DNA from: Nautilus pompilius
Taxonomy: Eukaryota; Mollusca; Cephalopoda; Nautilida; Nautilidae
Direction of reading: 5' to 3'
DNA length: 64,000 bases
NCBI GenBank assembly: GCA_018389105.1
Contig: JACATO010000989.1
Location: forward strand, 124,001-188,000
The notes under the pieces were generated by a model, which saw nothing but the letters and a program-made list of their open reading frames with translations, did not search any database and was not told the origin of the DNA. A program made the position numbers and the translations under genes. Positions 32,727 to 45,014 of this stretch are shown one piece after another. Each line of letters opens with the position of its first letter. The stretch's first letter is position 1.

Positions 32727-33690
32727 AAAGAAATAATAACAATCATTTACTTTCTATTTTGAGCATTTTGTACAAAACAGTGTATCAGCTTTATTTGTTT
32801 GAGAAAACAAAAAAAAATTGGTATGGAAACAATACATGTATCAAATTCTATTGTATATTTTGTCAATTTTTAATATAAATTGTGTACTATCATCATACTT
32901 ATTTAGCTTGGCTAAGAATTGTAACCCTTATGATGCTGAATGGTTCTTTTTTCAAAACATTTAGTGACTTTGCTGCTAATTTTATTTATGTATATGATAG
33001 TAACATTATGTAAGATAGGGGAAAGTATGTTATTCTTTTAGTTTGTATATCGAACTATGCATCTTTATGTTTTCATGATTTTATTTTTGTTTCTCAGTGA
33101 CAAATATGATGGTATTTTTGTTGTCTTAAATATGTTTTAAAAATTGTTAAACTTAATTTAACAGAAAACATATGATTTACATAATTAAGAGCAAGTGGTT
33201 TTGGCAGCTCTACTGTATTCTTTAAACATTTATACAAGAATTGATTATATTTAACTTAAGTTTAGTAAACCTTGATTTTCAAAATGAATGTTTATTTTAA
33301 AATAAGAAAGTTAAACATAGAAGTTTTACTTTAATGGAATACTAATGCAAAATTAACTTTTGCTGCTTCCAAAACAAAAAAAACAAACCCATCTAGCTGA
33401 GTTTACTAATATCAGATGTATTTCTGTACAACTTGATACTGGTTTTCATTATATATTTGTCAGTATATGCTTATTAGTTTTCCATTAAAGGTATATAAAA
33501 CTGCAGATTGTGTTCTTTATAAGAATGCTATGGATATTGATCAGGTAATGCTATTTGTTGCATCTTCATTGTCAAAATTAATGAGGATAACATTGCTTGT
33601 ATGTGTGTTTACGCTATGTCTGTGCCACAGACGGTTTCCTTCACGTTTGTAGTTTAACAAATTCAGTTTTTCATTTTCCGAGCCGCAGTA
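32727..33690 (+). other. IFT27 3' UTR and IFT27-CRYM spacer
   Basis: AT-rich sequence without a supported gene. The best candidate poly(A) hexamer on the plus strand is ATTAAA at 33484-33489; no canonical AATAAA was seen nearer the stop. The short reading frames here show no family resemblance. Confidence 0.4.
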
Positions 33691-34022
33691 AAATCACACC
33701 TGGGAATAGAATCCCTTATTCGGTCTGGCTTCCATCTTCTGGAGGCTGTCATGGCAGCAGGGAGGGGGAGGAGGAATTGGACCATGGACCGTTGACGTCG
33801 GCGTGGTTAAAATCACCGCCTCCGACACAAAATAGTCCCCGCGCGTCCAACGGTTATAAGGTCTGATCCCGGAAACCATCACCCTTCCGAAGCCGCTTAG
33901 TTTATGATCTCCTAAAGTAGAATCCGTCTGTCTAACCGGGAGGGGAGGGGATGTTTTTTTCTCCTTAAAGCCGACCCCTTCACGATCTTGCCGAACCGTG
34001 AACTTCCTACGCGGAGGGGAAA
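33690..34022 (+). promoter_or_regulatory. CRYM promoter region
   Basis: The base composition turns GC- and CpG-rich just before the CRYM start codon, in contrast to the AT-rich IFT27 3' flank. No TATA box is obvious. Antisense reading frames here and across CRYM exon 1 are shadows of this composition. Confidence 0.45.
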
Positions 34023-37000
34023 ATGGCTAGCAGCCTGCCTGTGTTTTCGGCTGCGGATGTTTCCAGGGTTCTCACGTACGAGGAACTCTTCCCGGCCCTG
34101 GAGGCGGTACTGGGGGAATTCTCGCTTAAAGATGACAGCAGAATCAGCCAGCCGGTCAGGCAACTGATCGAGATCCCCCAGCATAACGGGTACGGTCGCC
34201 ACGCTCTCGGCTGCGGCTTAGGTTAACCCCCTAACTACGGCGCGCGCGTGTGTGTGTGTGTGGGGGTGGGGGGCGATACCAGTAAGAGCTGCTCTCCGCG
34301 TACAAATGCGGCGTGTGGTCGGGGGCCAGCAGGAACCCACCCATCTTGTTTACTGGGAGCGCTGATTATGGCGACCACGATGTGTATAGTCCAGCCTGTG
34401 AACACCCCCCAAGTAGCTGACGACAACCGGACAGAGAACTCGCGCGCTACTCACATAGTCATAAAATTATAGGTTCTATTCCTTGTCATCCTCCCCAGGT
34501 AAAGGACGTCTAGGGTGGTGTGAGACTGACTGTACGCCGGGCACCAGTGGATGGGGGGGGCCCTCTCAGCAGATGCTGCTCACAACCACCTGTCGTCGGA
34601 AAAAGGTGGCAGACTGGATGACCCCCCCCACTACTTAATTATTTCGGCCGCAGGTGTGCGTCCGGGACTTACGGTCGGATCAGGGAGAGAGACGGGACAT
34701 CTGTGCAGGTGAAGAACTCCGCCGGTAAAATGGTTGGCCACAAACAACCAGGTACCCGGTTCACCGTGATGGACAGAGGTGGGGGGGGGGAGAGCGGACG
34801 TCGGAAGGGGAGGTAACTCACCGAAGCCAGTCCGCTGGGCTGATCTCATCAACTCTTGTGTCCGAAGTGGAAAACACGAATCGCTTAATTTTATTTCTGT
34901 TTCCATATCCTGCCCTATTTCATTGCATTTGTGGTAGGCTACATTTTATGTGAATTGGACCTAAAAGGGGGTTAAGGACCTATATCTTATGCTCCATTAT
35001 TTAGAGAGCTTTTTACTTGGTAAAGAAAACTGTTGAACTAGAATCTATCAGGTTTTGAAGAATCGGGTGTAATAATTCTCACAGGACCTTCACAAAACTT
35101 CGCTGCACATTCAGAAGTAGACATTGTCCTGTCAAGATACGATTTTAAGCATCTGCGATTAAATACTGGGGCTTTTATCAGTATTATATCTTGGCTTTGT
35201 GGTCTTCTAGTTAGGGATGCTAATGGTCTGGATAGGGGGGGGCACAAGGGTGTTTCAGAAGAATAAATGCCAGATTGATGTAGTTAAAATGAGGAATCTT
35301 AGTTAATGTGAGCATTTAGCAAAATTATAACTTTGTAGTCTTGCATATCAAAGATTACAAACTGGAACACTTAAAATTATTTCTGAAGTAAGGGGAAATG
35401 CATTACATGATTTGAAATGATTAGCGGTTTATAGAAATTGAAAGATTTATTCCTGCTCTTATGTTCACTTAGATTGTTTTTTTTTTATTTTAATATGATC
35501 AAAACACACAAACAAAATAGAAAACTGTGCCCATTATCCTTAATTCTCTGGAAATTTTGTCTCCTAATTGTAGGTAAGCTAAAAGGAGGAATATATTCAC
35601 ATTCTTAAAGATCCATTCTTCAGCAGTATTTCAGAATGTGAAGAGTTTTACTTGTTTGCAAGCTAGTGTAGTTTAGTATGCTGATTACATGGAAGCAGAA
35701 AGCCATCACTGCCTTATGCAGCCCCCCCCTGCCAGTTTGGGAAGTGTCTATAAATCATAAATGGTCTCTAGAAAGAGACAGGAAGCCATCACAGCTTACA
35801 TAGCCTCCACTGATTTGAGTAGTGTCTATAGATCATATAGTATTGAGGCTACAAGGAGACAGGAAGCTAATCATCACTGCTTATTTTTAGGCTGCTAGAG
35901 AGAGGCAGGAAGCAATCACACCTTTTATATATGGCTCTAGGTTTGACTAGTGTTTTATATAATTCTTGAACTGATTACCACTGATTTGTACTCTGTTTCA
36001 CATTTCAGTAACTCAATGATTAGGTTTACTTGTGTCCTAATAAACAGAATAAACTATTTTTAAACATTCAAAACCTTTCATTTTAAATGCCTCATTAATA
36101 ATATAGTGATATACGGAGTGGTTGGTCAGGAAGTCATTCAATTTATACTAAGTTCTGATTATTTCAGACTGCCTCCCCAATGATTTAGTAGGTACTGATT
36201 GTGTTACGCTGAACAACAACTCTATCCATGTTCCACTCTATTACTACAAAACCTCTTACAGATGTCTGGTACTATAACTTTTATAATGTTTGAAGTTATA
36301 GTCTTTTAAATTTTAAATGTCTTAACTATCTCCACAGAACCTTCATTATGCAAAACAAGGGAGTTAAAGTTTTGGTAATCGTTATGTAACTAAGATTATT
36401 CATTTCTTACAACCTTTTCAGACTATCAGCATTCCTCTGTACTTTTGTCTTGACTGATAGGCTTATTCATATCTTAATGGGGACATTATTAATGAATTTT
36501 AAATTTTTTTTAATGCAAATGCAATCTCAGTCCTAAACTAGAATTTGCTGTATGCAATTTTTATCAAAGAATTTCAATTATGGGTAAGGTTTGTTGTTAC
36601 ATGGATGCACATATATTAGTGGTTCTTCTGTGTCTTGATAAATTCTGGTAGTTTTAGATGTGAGCAAGTGTTAAATAAATATTCTGTAATACATGCTTTT
36701 CTTCCATCTGGTATTGTATCTTAGCCTACAATTTTGAACAGAATTGGTTTGTCAGAAAGCTGAGTAAAACAATTACTATCAGACTTCTCTGAAATTTGTT
36801 TTATTTAGTCCCTGTCTAGGTGAAGAGGAACACAGACCCTTTTTTGCCCCTGTGAAACTTTATTAAAACTTTAAAAAAAAAATTCTTATTGATTAGGTAC
36901 TGTCTAACGATGCCTTGTTACATTACAATGGGAAACCTGCTTGTCGTCAAAGTAATTACCAATTTCCCAGATAGCAGACGCACCGCCAGCTTTTCTGCTC

Positions 37001-40000
37001 CTGTGCTTCTGTTCAATGGACAAAATGGAGATCTTCTGAGTGTAAGTTGGTGGCTGGAATTTCTTTTAGAGGGCATTTTCCAACCCTTGCCTATCGTCTC
37101 AGTTTGTATATGAGCCATGAAAAATGTGAAAAAATTTAGATTTATAAAGTATTTTCGAGGCATTTTCACGTTGCTGAATACTAACCAACTACCCTGTAGA
37201 TATTTACACAGGGTGCTGCTTTTTTAGCATTAGATTTTTAAAAAAAAAATTTTTTTTATAACACATGCTGCAGTAATTTTATTACCAGAATCGGTGATAT
37301 GGCACTGGAAAGGTCATAATGGCTTTATTTCTTCGGTAGGAATGTCTTCTGGTAATAAAAAGATAGTGCTATAAAACAAATGAGGAATATTAAATCCGTT
37401 AATATGGAAGGACATCCATTGTAATCGATATGGGACATAAACTCTTGAATTTTTTTTTTTTTTTTGTATAAAAAGCTAAACTAGGAAATAATTAGATGTT
37501 TCAAACATAAATTATCATATGTTGCAAAAAAATTGTCAAATAATGCACAGTAAAGAGGATAAAAAAAATAGATGAGAAATTGATGGAAAATAAATGTAAT
37601 AGCTTTGGTTTATTGGAATAAACAACAAATATAAATTGGAAAGGGGCCACTTTTCAGAGTAAAAAAATTGGCTTTGATGGAGCAGGTATATAAATCTAAA
37701 TGCATCGAACCTGAGGCAACATTCAAATGAAACCTGGCCTGATACCATTCAGTGATGTTATTTCAGCTGGGTTATTCATTTGAACAGTATTCTTGGTAAA
37801 AAGGCTGCCAGTTTTTCATGTAGTTATTACTCTTGCTTATCATTTGTAAATGGTGTAAATTGACTCTTTTCCTTCAGGTGATGGATGGCCGTGAAATTAC
37901 AGCTATGAGAACAGCTGCTGTTTCTGCATTATCGTCAAAGGTAGGATGTAGCTTGCTTATTTAAGGACACTTAGTTTTCAGAAAGCTTGAAATGCTGACT
38001 GGCTCTCTACTTTCAGTTTTAAGCCATTCTAAGTAATCACATGAGGGCCAAAAGCCCAAAACAGCTGTATAGCACTCCTCTGGACACTGACATTCATCTT
38101 GACTTTCAACCTGGGGATGGATGGGCTCCGCCAGGTTGTAAAATGCCCTAGACACACCTCTCGAGGTGCCCCAATGACCTATGGGACAAGTGAAGTGAAG
38201 AAGTAATCACATATGAACTACTATAGTGGAATAATTTTTGGGAGAGAGAGAGAGATGGGTAGTTTTATTGAGCCTTATTAAATTGTTAAAATCTTTGCTT
38301 AAGGAGGGCTCTTCGAATAAGATACCAAGGAGATCAGATTCATTAGAAAGCATTTATTACCTTAAAAATGTACAAAAGAGATGTAGGGGAATTAAACAGA
38401 TAACATGTACTCAATTTTTTAAAAACTACTGTACATTATGGATTACATTGCTGTGTGTATATATATATTTCTTTTATTTACAGCATTTGGCACCAGCTGA
38501 ATCAAAAGTATTGGCAATTATAGGAGCTGGAGTTCAGGCCAGATCACATTACTACGCATTGAAGGCCACTTTCAAGTTTAACGAGGTAAATTTGTGAGTG
38601 ATACTGATGGTGTGATAACTAATTATAGTTGCGTTGGTGGAGATAAATGCAGATGCAAACAGCCAGTTAATAACCACATCATCAACAAAATCGTTTTAAA
38701 AATGAGAAAAGTGAAATGTTAAGTCAAAGTGTGTGCTTGTGAAGCTTTGGAGGAATTGCTCTTTATCCAGATAATAGAATAAATGTTAGAATAATCCTGT
38801 AAAGGAGGCAGTTCATGAATTGTTGACAGACTTTCTTTTGCTTGTCCCTGGTAGAGTTGGAAGTAAAGTCAGTAAATAAATCCAGGGCTTTTTTAAAAAT
38901 TTTTATTGCTCTGAAACATTTTCCATGATCTTAGAATGCTTTTATGTATGGTGATTTTTTGTCTGCAAAATCCTATTTATGCAAGTCTGTACACGCACTA
39001 GAAAAGGCCACTCATTCTTATGAACAGTATTTTTTAAACTAGATGATTACAAAAAGTAGCAATGAAAAATTGGAAAGACATTTTAACATATTACTGTTAT
39101 AAATGTAAATTCCATGAAGGAGCTAGCTTCTTAAGATTACAGGTTGGTATAAAGTTGTTGCCCAAAGTTGAGTGATCATATCATTTTGAAGGAATTTAAG
39201 ATAGGGAAAAAGCTGATAAAATGGACAGACCTGATTTTCTCCCCTGCTACTTAATGTTTTTTTTTCTAGATCTCTTTAGTTGGGATCAGGCCATTGCCTC
39301 CCCTGGCCTTGTGCCCCCTCTAGGACTTGTCCTCTCAAAATGTGAATTGGGCCTCTACCCTAAATGCAAGTTTTTTTTGTTTTTTTTTGTTATTTCAAAT
39401 ACTGTAAAATCACTAAATCAAAGACGAAGCATGTTTGGTGGACATTGCTTTTCCCTTTGTTGAAATTTTATATACATGTACATGCGACATCCAAGACAGT
39501 TTTCAGTGATTGATGGCTGTTAATCCTCTTTTGTACTGCTGGTTATGCTTTTGAATGATCTAAAAAGATCAGTGAGATCAAAGAATAAGAAATTACAAAT
39601 GTAGCCTAGTAAAGTATTGATTAGTGGAACAAACTGGTATAAATAAGGAACTTGACTGTTTTCTTAACTAAACTGTCTACATCATGGAGTATGTTGAATC
39701 TATTTGTAGAGGAAATAAGCTAGTTCTTGATGGATACATTTAAACTGTGCAGAATATCCCTATAAATGGTGTGATATATGAATGTGAACAGTGAAGGTAA
39801 GGAATGTGCAACGCTAAGGTGAAGGTTCACGATGGTCAAGTTGTTGGCAGATGCACCAAGATCAGAAATGCTGTATGTTCGTAATGCTATAAAGTGCAAA
39901 GCGATAGATGGCGAGGAAACAGCACAGCAGATCATTTCACAATCCATATCCTCTATCTGAAGCTACCTCTGTACAACTTACAGTTACCGTTCAATCCGCC

Positions 40001-43000
40001 ATACCATTCATAAGCAAAGACAGGCTTCTGGGAATTCTCATTCTATTCCAACCAACCTTGCTGAACTAATCATACCTGAACAGTGCAAAGTAATGATTCT
40101 CTTTTACTATACTAATGATATCATAACATTAATTATGTGAACCCAAACTTATGATAGTATTTAAGTAAATATATTTGTTTTTGCATGTATATATAAGTTA
40201 CCAAGATCAGAACTGACTTAGATAATAACTTCAGAAATTGTCTTCGTGATTGATTTCACTATTGCTTTCTTTCCTACTATCTTATTGGATTAGCTAGTCT
40301 CTTATGTATCATATGTTGCTGGATATACAACAATATGATAAAAAATGGCAAAGAAATATAAGTTTCATTTTCACAGTTTACTGTAGGAGGCAATCGCTTT
40401 CTTCAATACAACAACACCACCACCACAAGCCACTGTGTTCTATTACTTGCATCTGTACCTTCCTTGACTCTGCTTAAAAACTCTGATGATTGGTTTGCTG
40501 ATGGTACTTTTAAGGTTGTCTGGAGCTTTTTTATCAGTTATACACGATACATGCCTTCAGTGAACACTACATAATCCCATGTTTTTATGCTTTACACCAC
40601 AACAAACAAGAAGTCACATACACCAGTGTTCTGCAACAACTGCTCAATATCAAACCGAAACTCAATTGCAGTTCAATAATGACTGACTTTGAATCTGCTG
40701 CTATCAATGCTACATATACAATGTTCCCAGATGCAATGAAGAAAGGATGTTTTTATCACCTCTCCCAGTGTGGGTACCGTAAAGTCCAGGAAGCTGGTCT
40801 ACAACAAACAGTTGTACACAGAAAATAATGGATTTTCGTTATCAGTTCACATGCTACCGGCACTCATCTTCTTTCCAGAGGAAAAGGTTATTCATGCTTT
40901 TGAGATGCTGCAGGGAGAGCTACCAGAAGAGGCCATGGTAATTTGTGATTACTTTGAGGACACATTCATAGGCTGTGAACGTGGTCATGGTTTTCATCAT
41001 CAACAGCCAAGGTTTCCAATCTCTCTTTTGGAATATGTATGGCGGAACTGAAGGAGATTTGCTACACATGAACAACCATGTTGAGGGCTGGCATCGGAGA
41101 TTCCAAACAAATGTTGCTGCTCACCATTCAAATGTGGATATTCTTTGATATGTTAAGAGAACAGGCCATAACCAATGTTTGAATTAACACACTGATTGTT
41201 GGTCATCCACCCTGCACCACAAATGCAACAACAGACAAATAGGCAATCCATGAGAACAATTGTTGGAATGTATGAGAACAGACATATAATGGATCATCTG
41301 TATGGTATTGCCCACAATATCTCATTCTAAAGTTATGTGATTACTCGAAAACTAATTTAAAATCAGTAACCATTTTTTTCCTTAGTGTAGGCATATTACC
41401 ACAACAATTTTTCTTAGCTTACTTGACATATTTATTAACTATGTTTACTTTATGAATAATAAAAGAAATAAATAAGTTGTTATTTTAATTCAAAATTTAT
41501 GTGGGGCAACATCTCTAGAGGGGCAAAAGGCCAGGGCAGCAACAGTCCAGAGGGCAGTGGGCCTAGACCCCACTTTGCACAACAAATATGTATCGCTTCA
41601 ACCACACGTTTTGCATTACAACTATATTTTACTAAATATACAACCAGTTCAACACAAATGTTGGTGATTTATGTTGTGTGCTTGCATACCAGTCTGCCAT
41701 GACAGTTTAATTCCTGTTGGAAACTGACTTTTGGTAAACCTACCATAGCATGATTTCTTCTTGCTCTTTGTATTAATATCTGTCAGGTACTCTAGTTTCC
41801 CTCTCACAGCAAAACAGAGTTCTAGTAGGGACTATTCATTTTCCACTGAAGACAGGTGGGGAAATGGCAGTACAATTAGTGATAACCATGGGACTATGTA
41901 ACTTCATTAGGTAAGTCTATATGTGTAGACTGATGATTGCAGCAGAAACTTGTATTTTTTTATTGTTATAAGTATGAATTCTTAAAAAAAATGTATTCCT
42001 TTTTAAGGTAAGAGTCTATAGCAGAACCGAAGCTAATGCTAAGAAATTTTCTGATGAAATTGGTGGAAAACACTGCAAAAATGTTGAAGAAGCCGTGAGA
42101 GATGCTGATATTATAGTAACTGCTACTTCAGCAACAAAGCCAGTTTTAAATGCTGAGTGGGTTAAGCCAGGTGTGCACATTAATGGTGAGTTCAGTTTTC
42201 TTGTTTATTTCACACACACCTGTCCATCCAGTTTTCAATGTTTGACTTCATGAATTATGGTGTTAAAATTACACAATACAAGAAACTTAAAAAATGTATG
42301 CATTTTAAAAATTTACTAAGTCAAAAAGTCATATAAATGCATCGATTTCAAATGAAGTTGTGGGAACAAACTCTTGCATTTTTTTGATTGTTCATACTTC
42401 TGTTTGCAGATTCTTAATATGTGGATAGTGGGAAAAGATTAAATTTGCATCTCTGGCAAATTCAAACAAGTGGAATTCTACATCAATTAACCCATCAGTA
42501 TTATTGAACTAGTGGGGAAGAAACTGCACATTAGTTTTAGAGATAACTTTGTGTCTTGAGACACCAGAGTTTCTGTTGTTGAATAAGTGAGCAAGCACTT
42601 GCAGTATGGACTGTGCTGTGATGGGAATATCTTGCTATGGTATGGTATCATTTTAAAAAGCTGCGTATATATATTTATTTTTGGCAGGAATACTGCAATA
42701 ACATTCTTCTAACACTGACCACACCCATTATGAAACTGTATAGAAGTAGCAGAATCATGCCTGAATGTTAGCAGTGTTTGATGGGGATTTTTGGAGCAAG
42801 TCAAAAGTTGTGCCATAGTGGTGGCTGCCACATGCTTGAGTTGAAGCTGATCAAGGTCCAGCTGATTAACAATTTCAGCAGCACAATTATCTGACAGTTG
42901 TTCAAGAAATAAAACACTGCATCATAAAATCTGAAATTAGCTTTTATATTTAACTTTTTATTGTATTTTTAATAAACCTTTAAGTACTAACCTATTTTTT

Positions 43001-44905
43001 CTCTACAAATAATAATTAGTTTCTGATAAATTAGACAGTCACATTATTTTTGCAGAGTCCATGGAAAGTATTTGTCTAAATTTTGATTGCTTTAGCCACA
43101 AAGAATTCCATAAATGGTCTCAGTTGCTAATCTTCATAGACCAAATAATGCATTCTCTTTCACAGGAAACAAGTATGGGATTTTCCTCCTCATTTCTCTG
43201 TTATGACCTACCTACCTTTTTTCTTTTTGTTTTGATACTTGCTGCTGGCAGTTCAAACCATTTGTTTTTAAAATCTACTTTGCATTTATCATCATAAATG
43301 AATAAACAGTGCAAATGATACTATTTCAGCTGGGTTTTTACTTGAACATCTCTAATACATTGACATAAGGTTGGATACTGGTCACTGATCTTATTTTAAA
43401 CTGTCCATCTGTACAGCCACCAAGTTTTACCAATGACGAAACTTGTAAAAATTGTATTCCTGTTTTTTTAAAACAGTTGTAGGTGCTTGTAAATATGATC
43501 AGCAAGAGATTGACCCAAACCTCATGAGGTCAGCAGAAGTGTATGTGGAGAGCAATGAGAGTGCCAAAAAAGAAAGCGGGGATATTATTTTGTCTAAAGT
43601 GAGTTAAACAACACAAAATATTATATAATGTTAAAAAAACAAAAATAAACACATTTTTCGCCTATTCCTTTCTTTTATGATGGACTGATGAAGTTTAAAC
43701 ATAGGGTTTACTGTTATATATAACTCTAACAGACTCCGTATAATCCCAGTAACAGTCAAGATCTGTGTATAATGTGCAACCAAAAAAGTTGAATTGCATC
43801 GTATGTTTAATCCTGTTAAGTGAGACTGCTGTGTACCATATAACCAAGTTTCCATGTACAGCCCTGCTGAAAGATTACTGTATACCGATCCTAATTGATG
43901 GCACTGATTAGTTTGCATTGGCTGGAGTCTTTCCCCAAAGCCCTACTGTCCTTATATAATTCTACAGAAAAAAACTCACCAGTAATTTGATAAACTAAGT
44001 TGAGCTGTTATTAACCAGTCTCTCTCTTTTTTTTTTTTAACTAAAAAAAAAAGTGCAAAGGGACAAATTAACATTACTTTCTTGAAGACTTTTGATTGTG
44101 GAAAAAAACAAATTTAAAGCAATGGATTATGTAGATTTATTCTTGATCTCATTGTGAGTAATGATAGACGTGATCATGTAGTTATCTTCTTAGGGTTGCA
44201 TTGAAAAAGAAACTAAACTGCTTAAAGTAAAATTTTTATATTTAACAAGTATCCCATCAATTTTTTCTGTTAAGGAACTTAAACTGTTGAATATTTTAAA
44301 ATATTGCACATGGCAATATTAATTAGTTTAGTAGAAAAATTTTTATATTTAGTGGTTGTTTTCTGTTTTCCTAAAAGGAACTCTCCCCTGCTTTTACTGG
44401 TTGCCTAAAAATATTCTTATCAATTTTGGATCTAGGCTGAAATTTATGCTGAAATAGGAGAAGTTATAAATGGCAAAAAGAAAGGGCACAAAGATCATAT
44501 TACGGTGTTCAAGAACTTGGGTGAGTGCAGTTTTTTTTAAAAGAAAAAAGAAATTCTCTTACTGGCCTCTGAAGATATTACGCTATCATTAAAACCAAAA
44601 AAATCCTTATAACCCCTAAAATGTGCAAATTAATCAAACTGGAACAAATTTCTTCAAATTTCATACTCAACAAGCATTTCTAGCTGCTTTCAGTCAACTA
44701 TTAGCTAGTGCTTTGTCACCTTCTGTAGCATTAGCATTGCATTGTGGGAACATTTCCTTAGATTCTATACACACCCTGCTTTAACAGAGTTGTTATTACT
44801 TCTATCCTGTTTTAATTAGTGGTATTTATTTGTCTTACAGGAATGGCTGTAGAAGATGCTGTGTCAGCAAAACTAGTGTTTGATAAAATCTCTGCTGAGA
44901 AGTGA
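34023..44905 (+). CDS. CRYM: CRYM, mu-crystallin / NADPH ketimine reductase (8 exons, complete)
   Basis: Cytosolic NAD(P)H-dependent reductase of cyclic ketimines in the ornithine cyclodeaminase/mu-crystallin family; the vertebrate protein also binds thyroid hormone. Exons: 34023-34189, 36897-37041, 37878-37940, 38484-38585, 42008-42185, 43477-43598, 44436-44520, 44841-44905; 927 nt, 308 aa (human 314), phases agree. Landmarks: N-terminal FSAADVSRVL, VMDGREITAMRTAAVSAL at 105-122 (arginine and TAAVSA loop), Rossmann GAGVQARSHY from residue 139, DADIIVTATSATKP, EWVKPGVHIN, VGACKYDQQEID, ESGDIILSKAEI, and the C-terminal GMAVEDAVSAKL. Exon 2 (residues 56-104) is the most diverged part relative to vertebrates, replacing the usual PAYS segment by PCYI. 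Intron 4 (3.4 kb) contains a MULE transposon relic. Confidence 0.95.
34190..36896 (+). other. CRYM intron 1
   Basis: About 2.7 kb between exon 1 and exon 2. The first 650 bp are GC-rich with poly(G), GT repeats and CpG, continuing the promoter island. A four-copy tandem repeat lies at 35690-35955. Otherwise nothing is recognised. Confidence 0.5.
35690..35955 (+). repeat. Decayed tandem repeat in CRYM intron 1
   Basis: Four successive units of about 60-100 bp begin with GGAAGC.GAAAGCCATCACTG, GACAGGAAGCCATCACAGC, GACAGGAAGCTAATCATCAC and AGGCAGGAAGCAATCACACC. Units also share GTAGTGTCTATA or AGTGTCTATA. Old, unequal copies. Confidence 0.6.
37720..37786. mobile_element. Short palindromic element, copy 3 (CRYM intron 2)
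   Basis: CATTCAAATGAAACCTGG, GATACCATTC, TTTCAGCTGGGTT, ATTCATTTGAACA. Best preserved of the copies. A half copy (TTTCAGCTGGG...CTTGAACA) lies at about 43324-43348 in CRYM intron 5. Confidence 0.5.
39285..41590 (+). mobile_element. MULE-type DNA transposon relic with inverted flanks (CRYM intron 4)
   Basis: The left flank at about 39297-39345 (CCCCTGGCCTTGTGCCCCCT) and the reverse complement of about 41505-41545 (GCCCTGGCCTTTTGCCCCTC) match, which suggests degenerate terminal inverted repeats. Between them is a broken transposase gene. About 2.3 kb overall. Exact ends and target duplication were not resolved. Confidence 0.55.
39830..41160 (+). pseudogene. Broken MULE transposase (FLYWCH-associated type)
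   Basis: Plus-strand blocks across changing frames: MVKLLADAP near 39834, IRHTIHKQRQASGN near 39994, ELIIPEQ near 40070, WFADGTFKV near 40490 (first part of the catalytic core), YALHHNKQEVTY near 40590, MTDFESAAINA near 40681 and GCFYHLSQ near 40747, then ALIFFPEEKVIHAFEMLQ and YFEDTFIGCERG up to about 40990. This order is typical of MULE transposases found beside FLYWCH zinc fingers in invertebrates. Several frame changes and stops show that it is inactive. Confidence 0.75.
41740..41960 (+). mobile_element. SINE body fragment, copy H (CRYM intron 4)
   Basis: Lacks a clear tRNA head but keeps TACTCTAGTTTCCCTCTCAC, GAGTTCTAGTAGGGACT and the tail-like GACTGATGATTG. 5' truncated or diverged copy. 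Confidence 0.4.
42186..43476 (+). other. CRYM intron 5
   Basis: About 1.3 kb of AT-rich intron. Holds a half copy of the short palindromic element at about 43324-43348; the 78-codon frame at 43061 has no recognisable feature. Confidence 0.5.
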
Positions 44906-45008
44906 TTATATTAATCTTCTGACTGGCTGAAAGCAGGCTTGATCCTAGCATCCATGGGGTCTGGAAGGACAGAATCATTCAGAATGGTGTGGCTTATCTA
45001 GGTCAAGA

Positions 45009-45014
45009 AATAAA
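45009..45014 (+). terminator. Poly(A) signal of CRYM
   Basis: AATAAA 104 bp after the CRYM stop codon on the coding strand, the first canonical hexamer downstream. Confidence 0.6.

Noticed and set aside
33912-34202. 96-codon frame antisense to CRYM exon 1
   Set aside because: Shadow of the GC-rich exon and promoter. The plus-strand exon matches CRYM.
40770-41051. 93-codon frame as a live gene
   Set aside because: It begins in mid-transposase in the wrong frame and contains only the last part of the MULE core.
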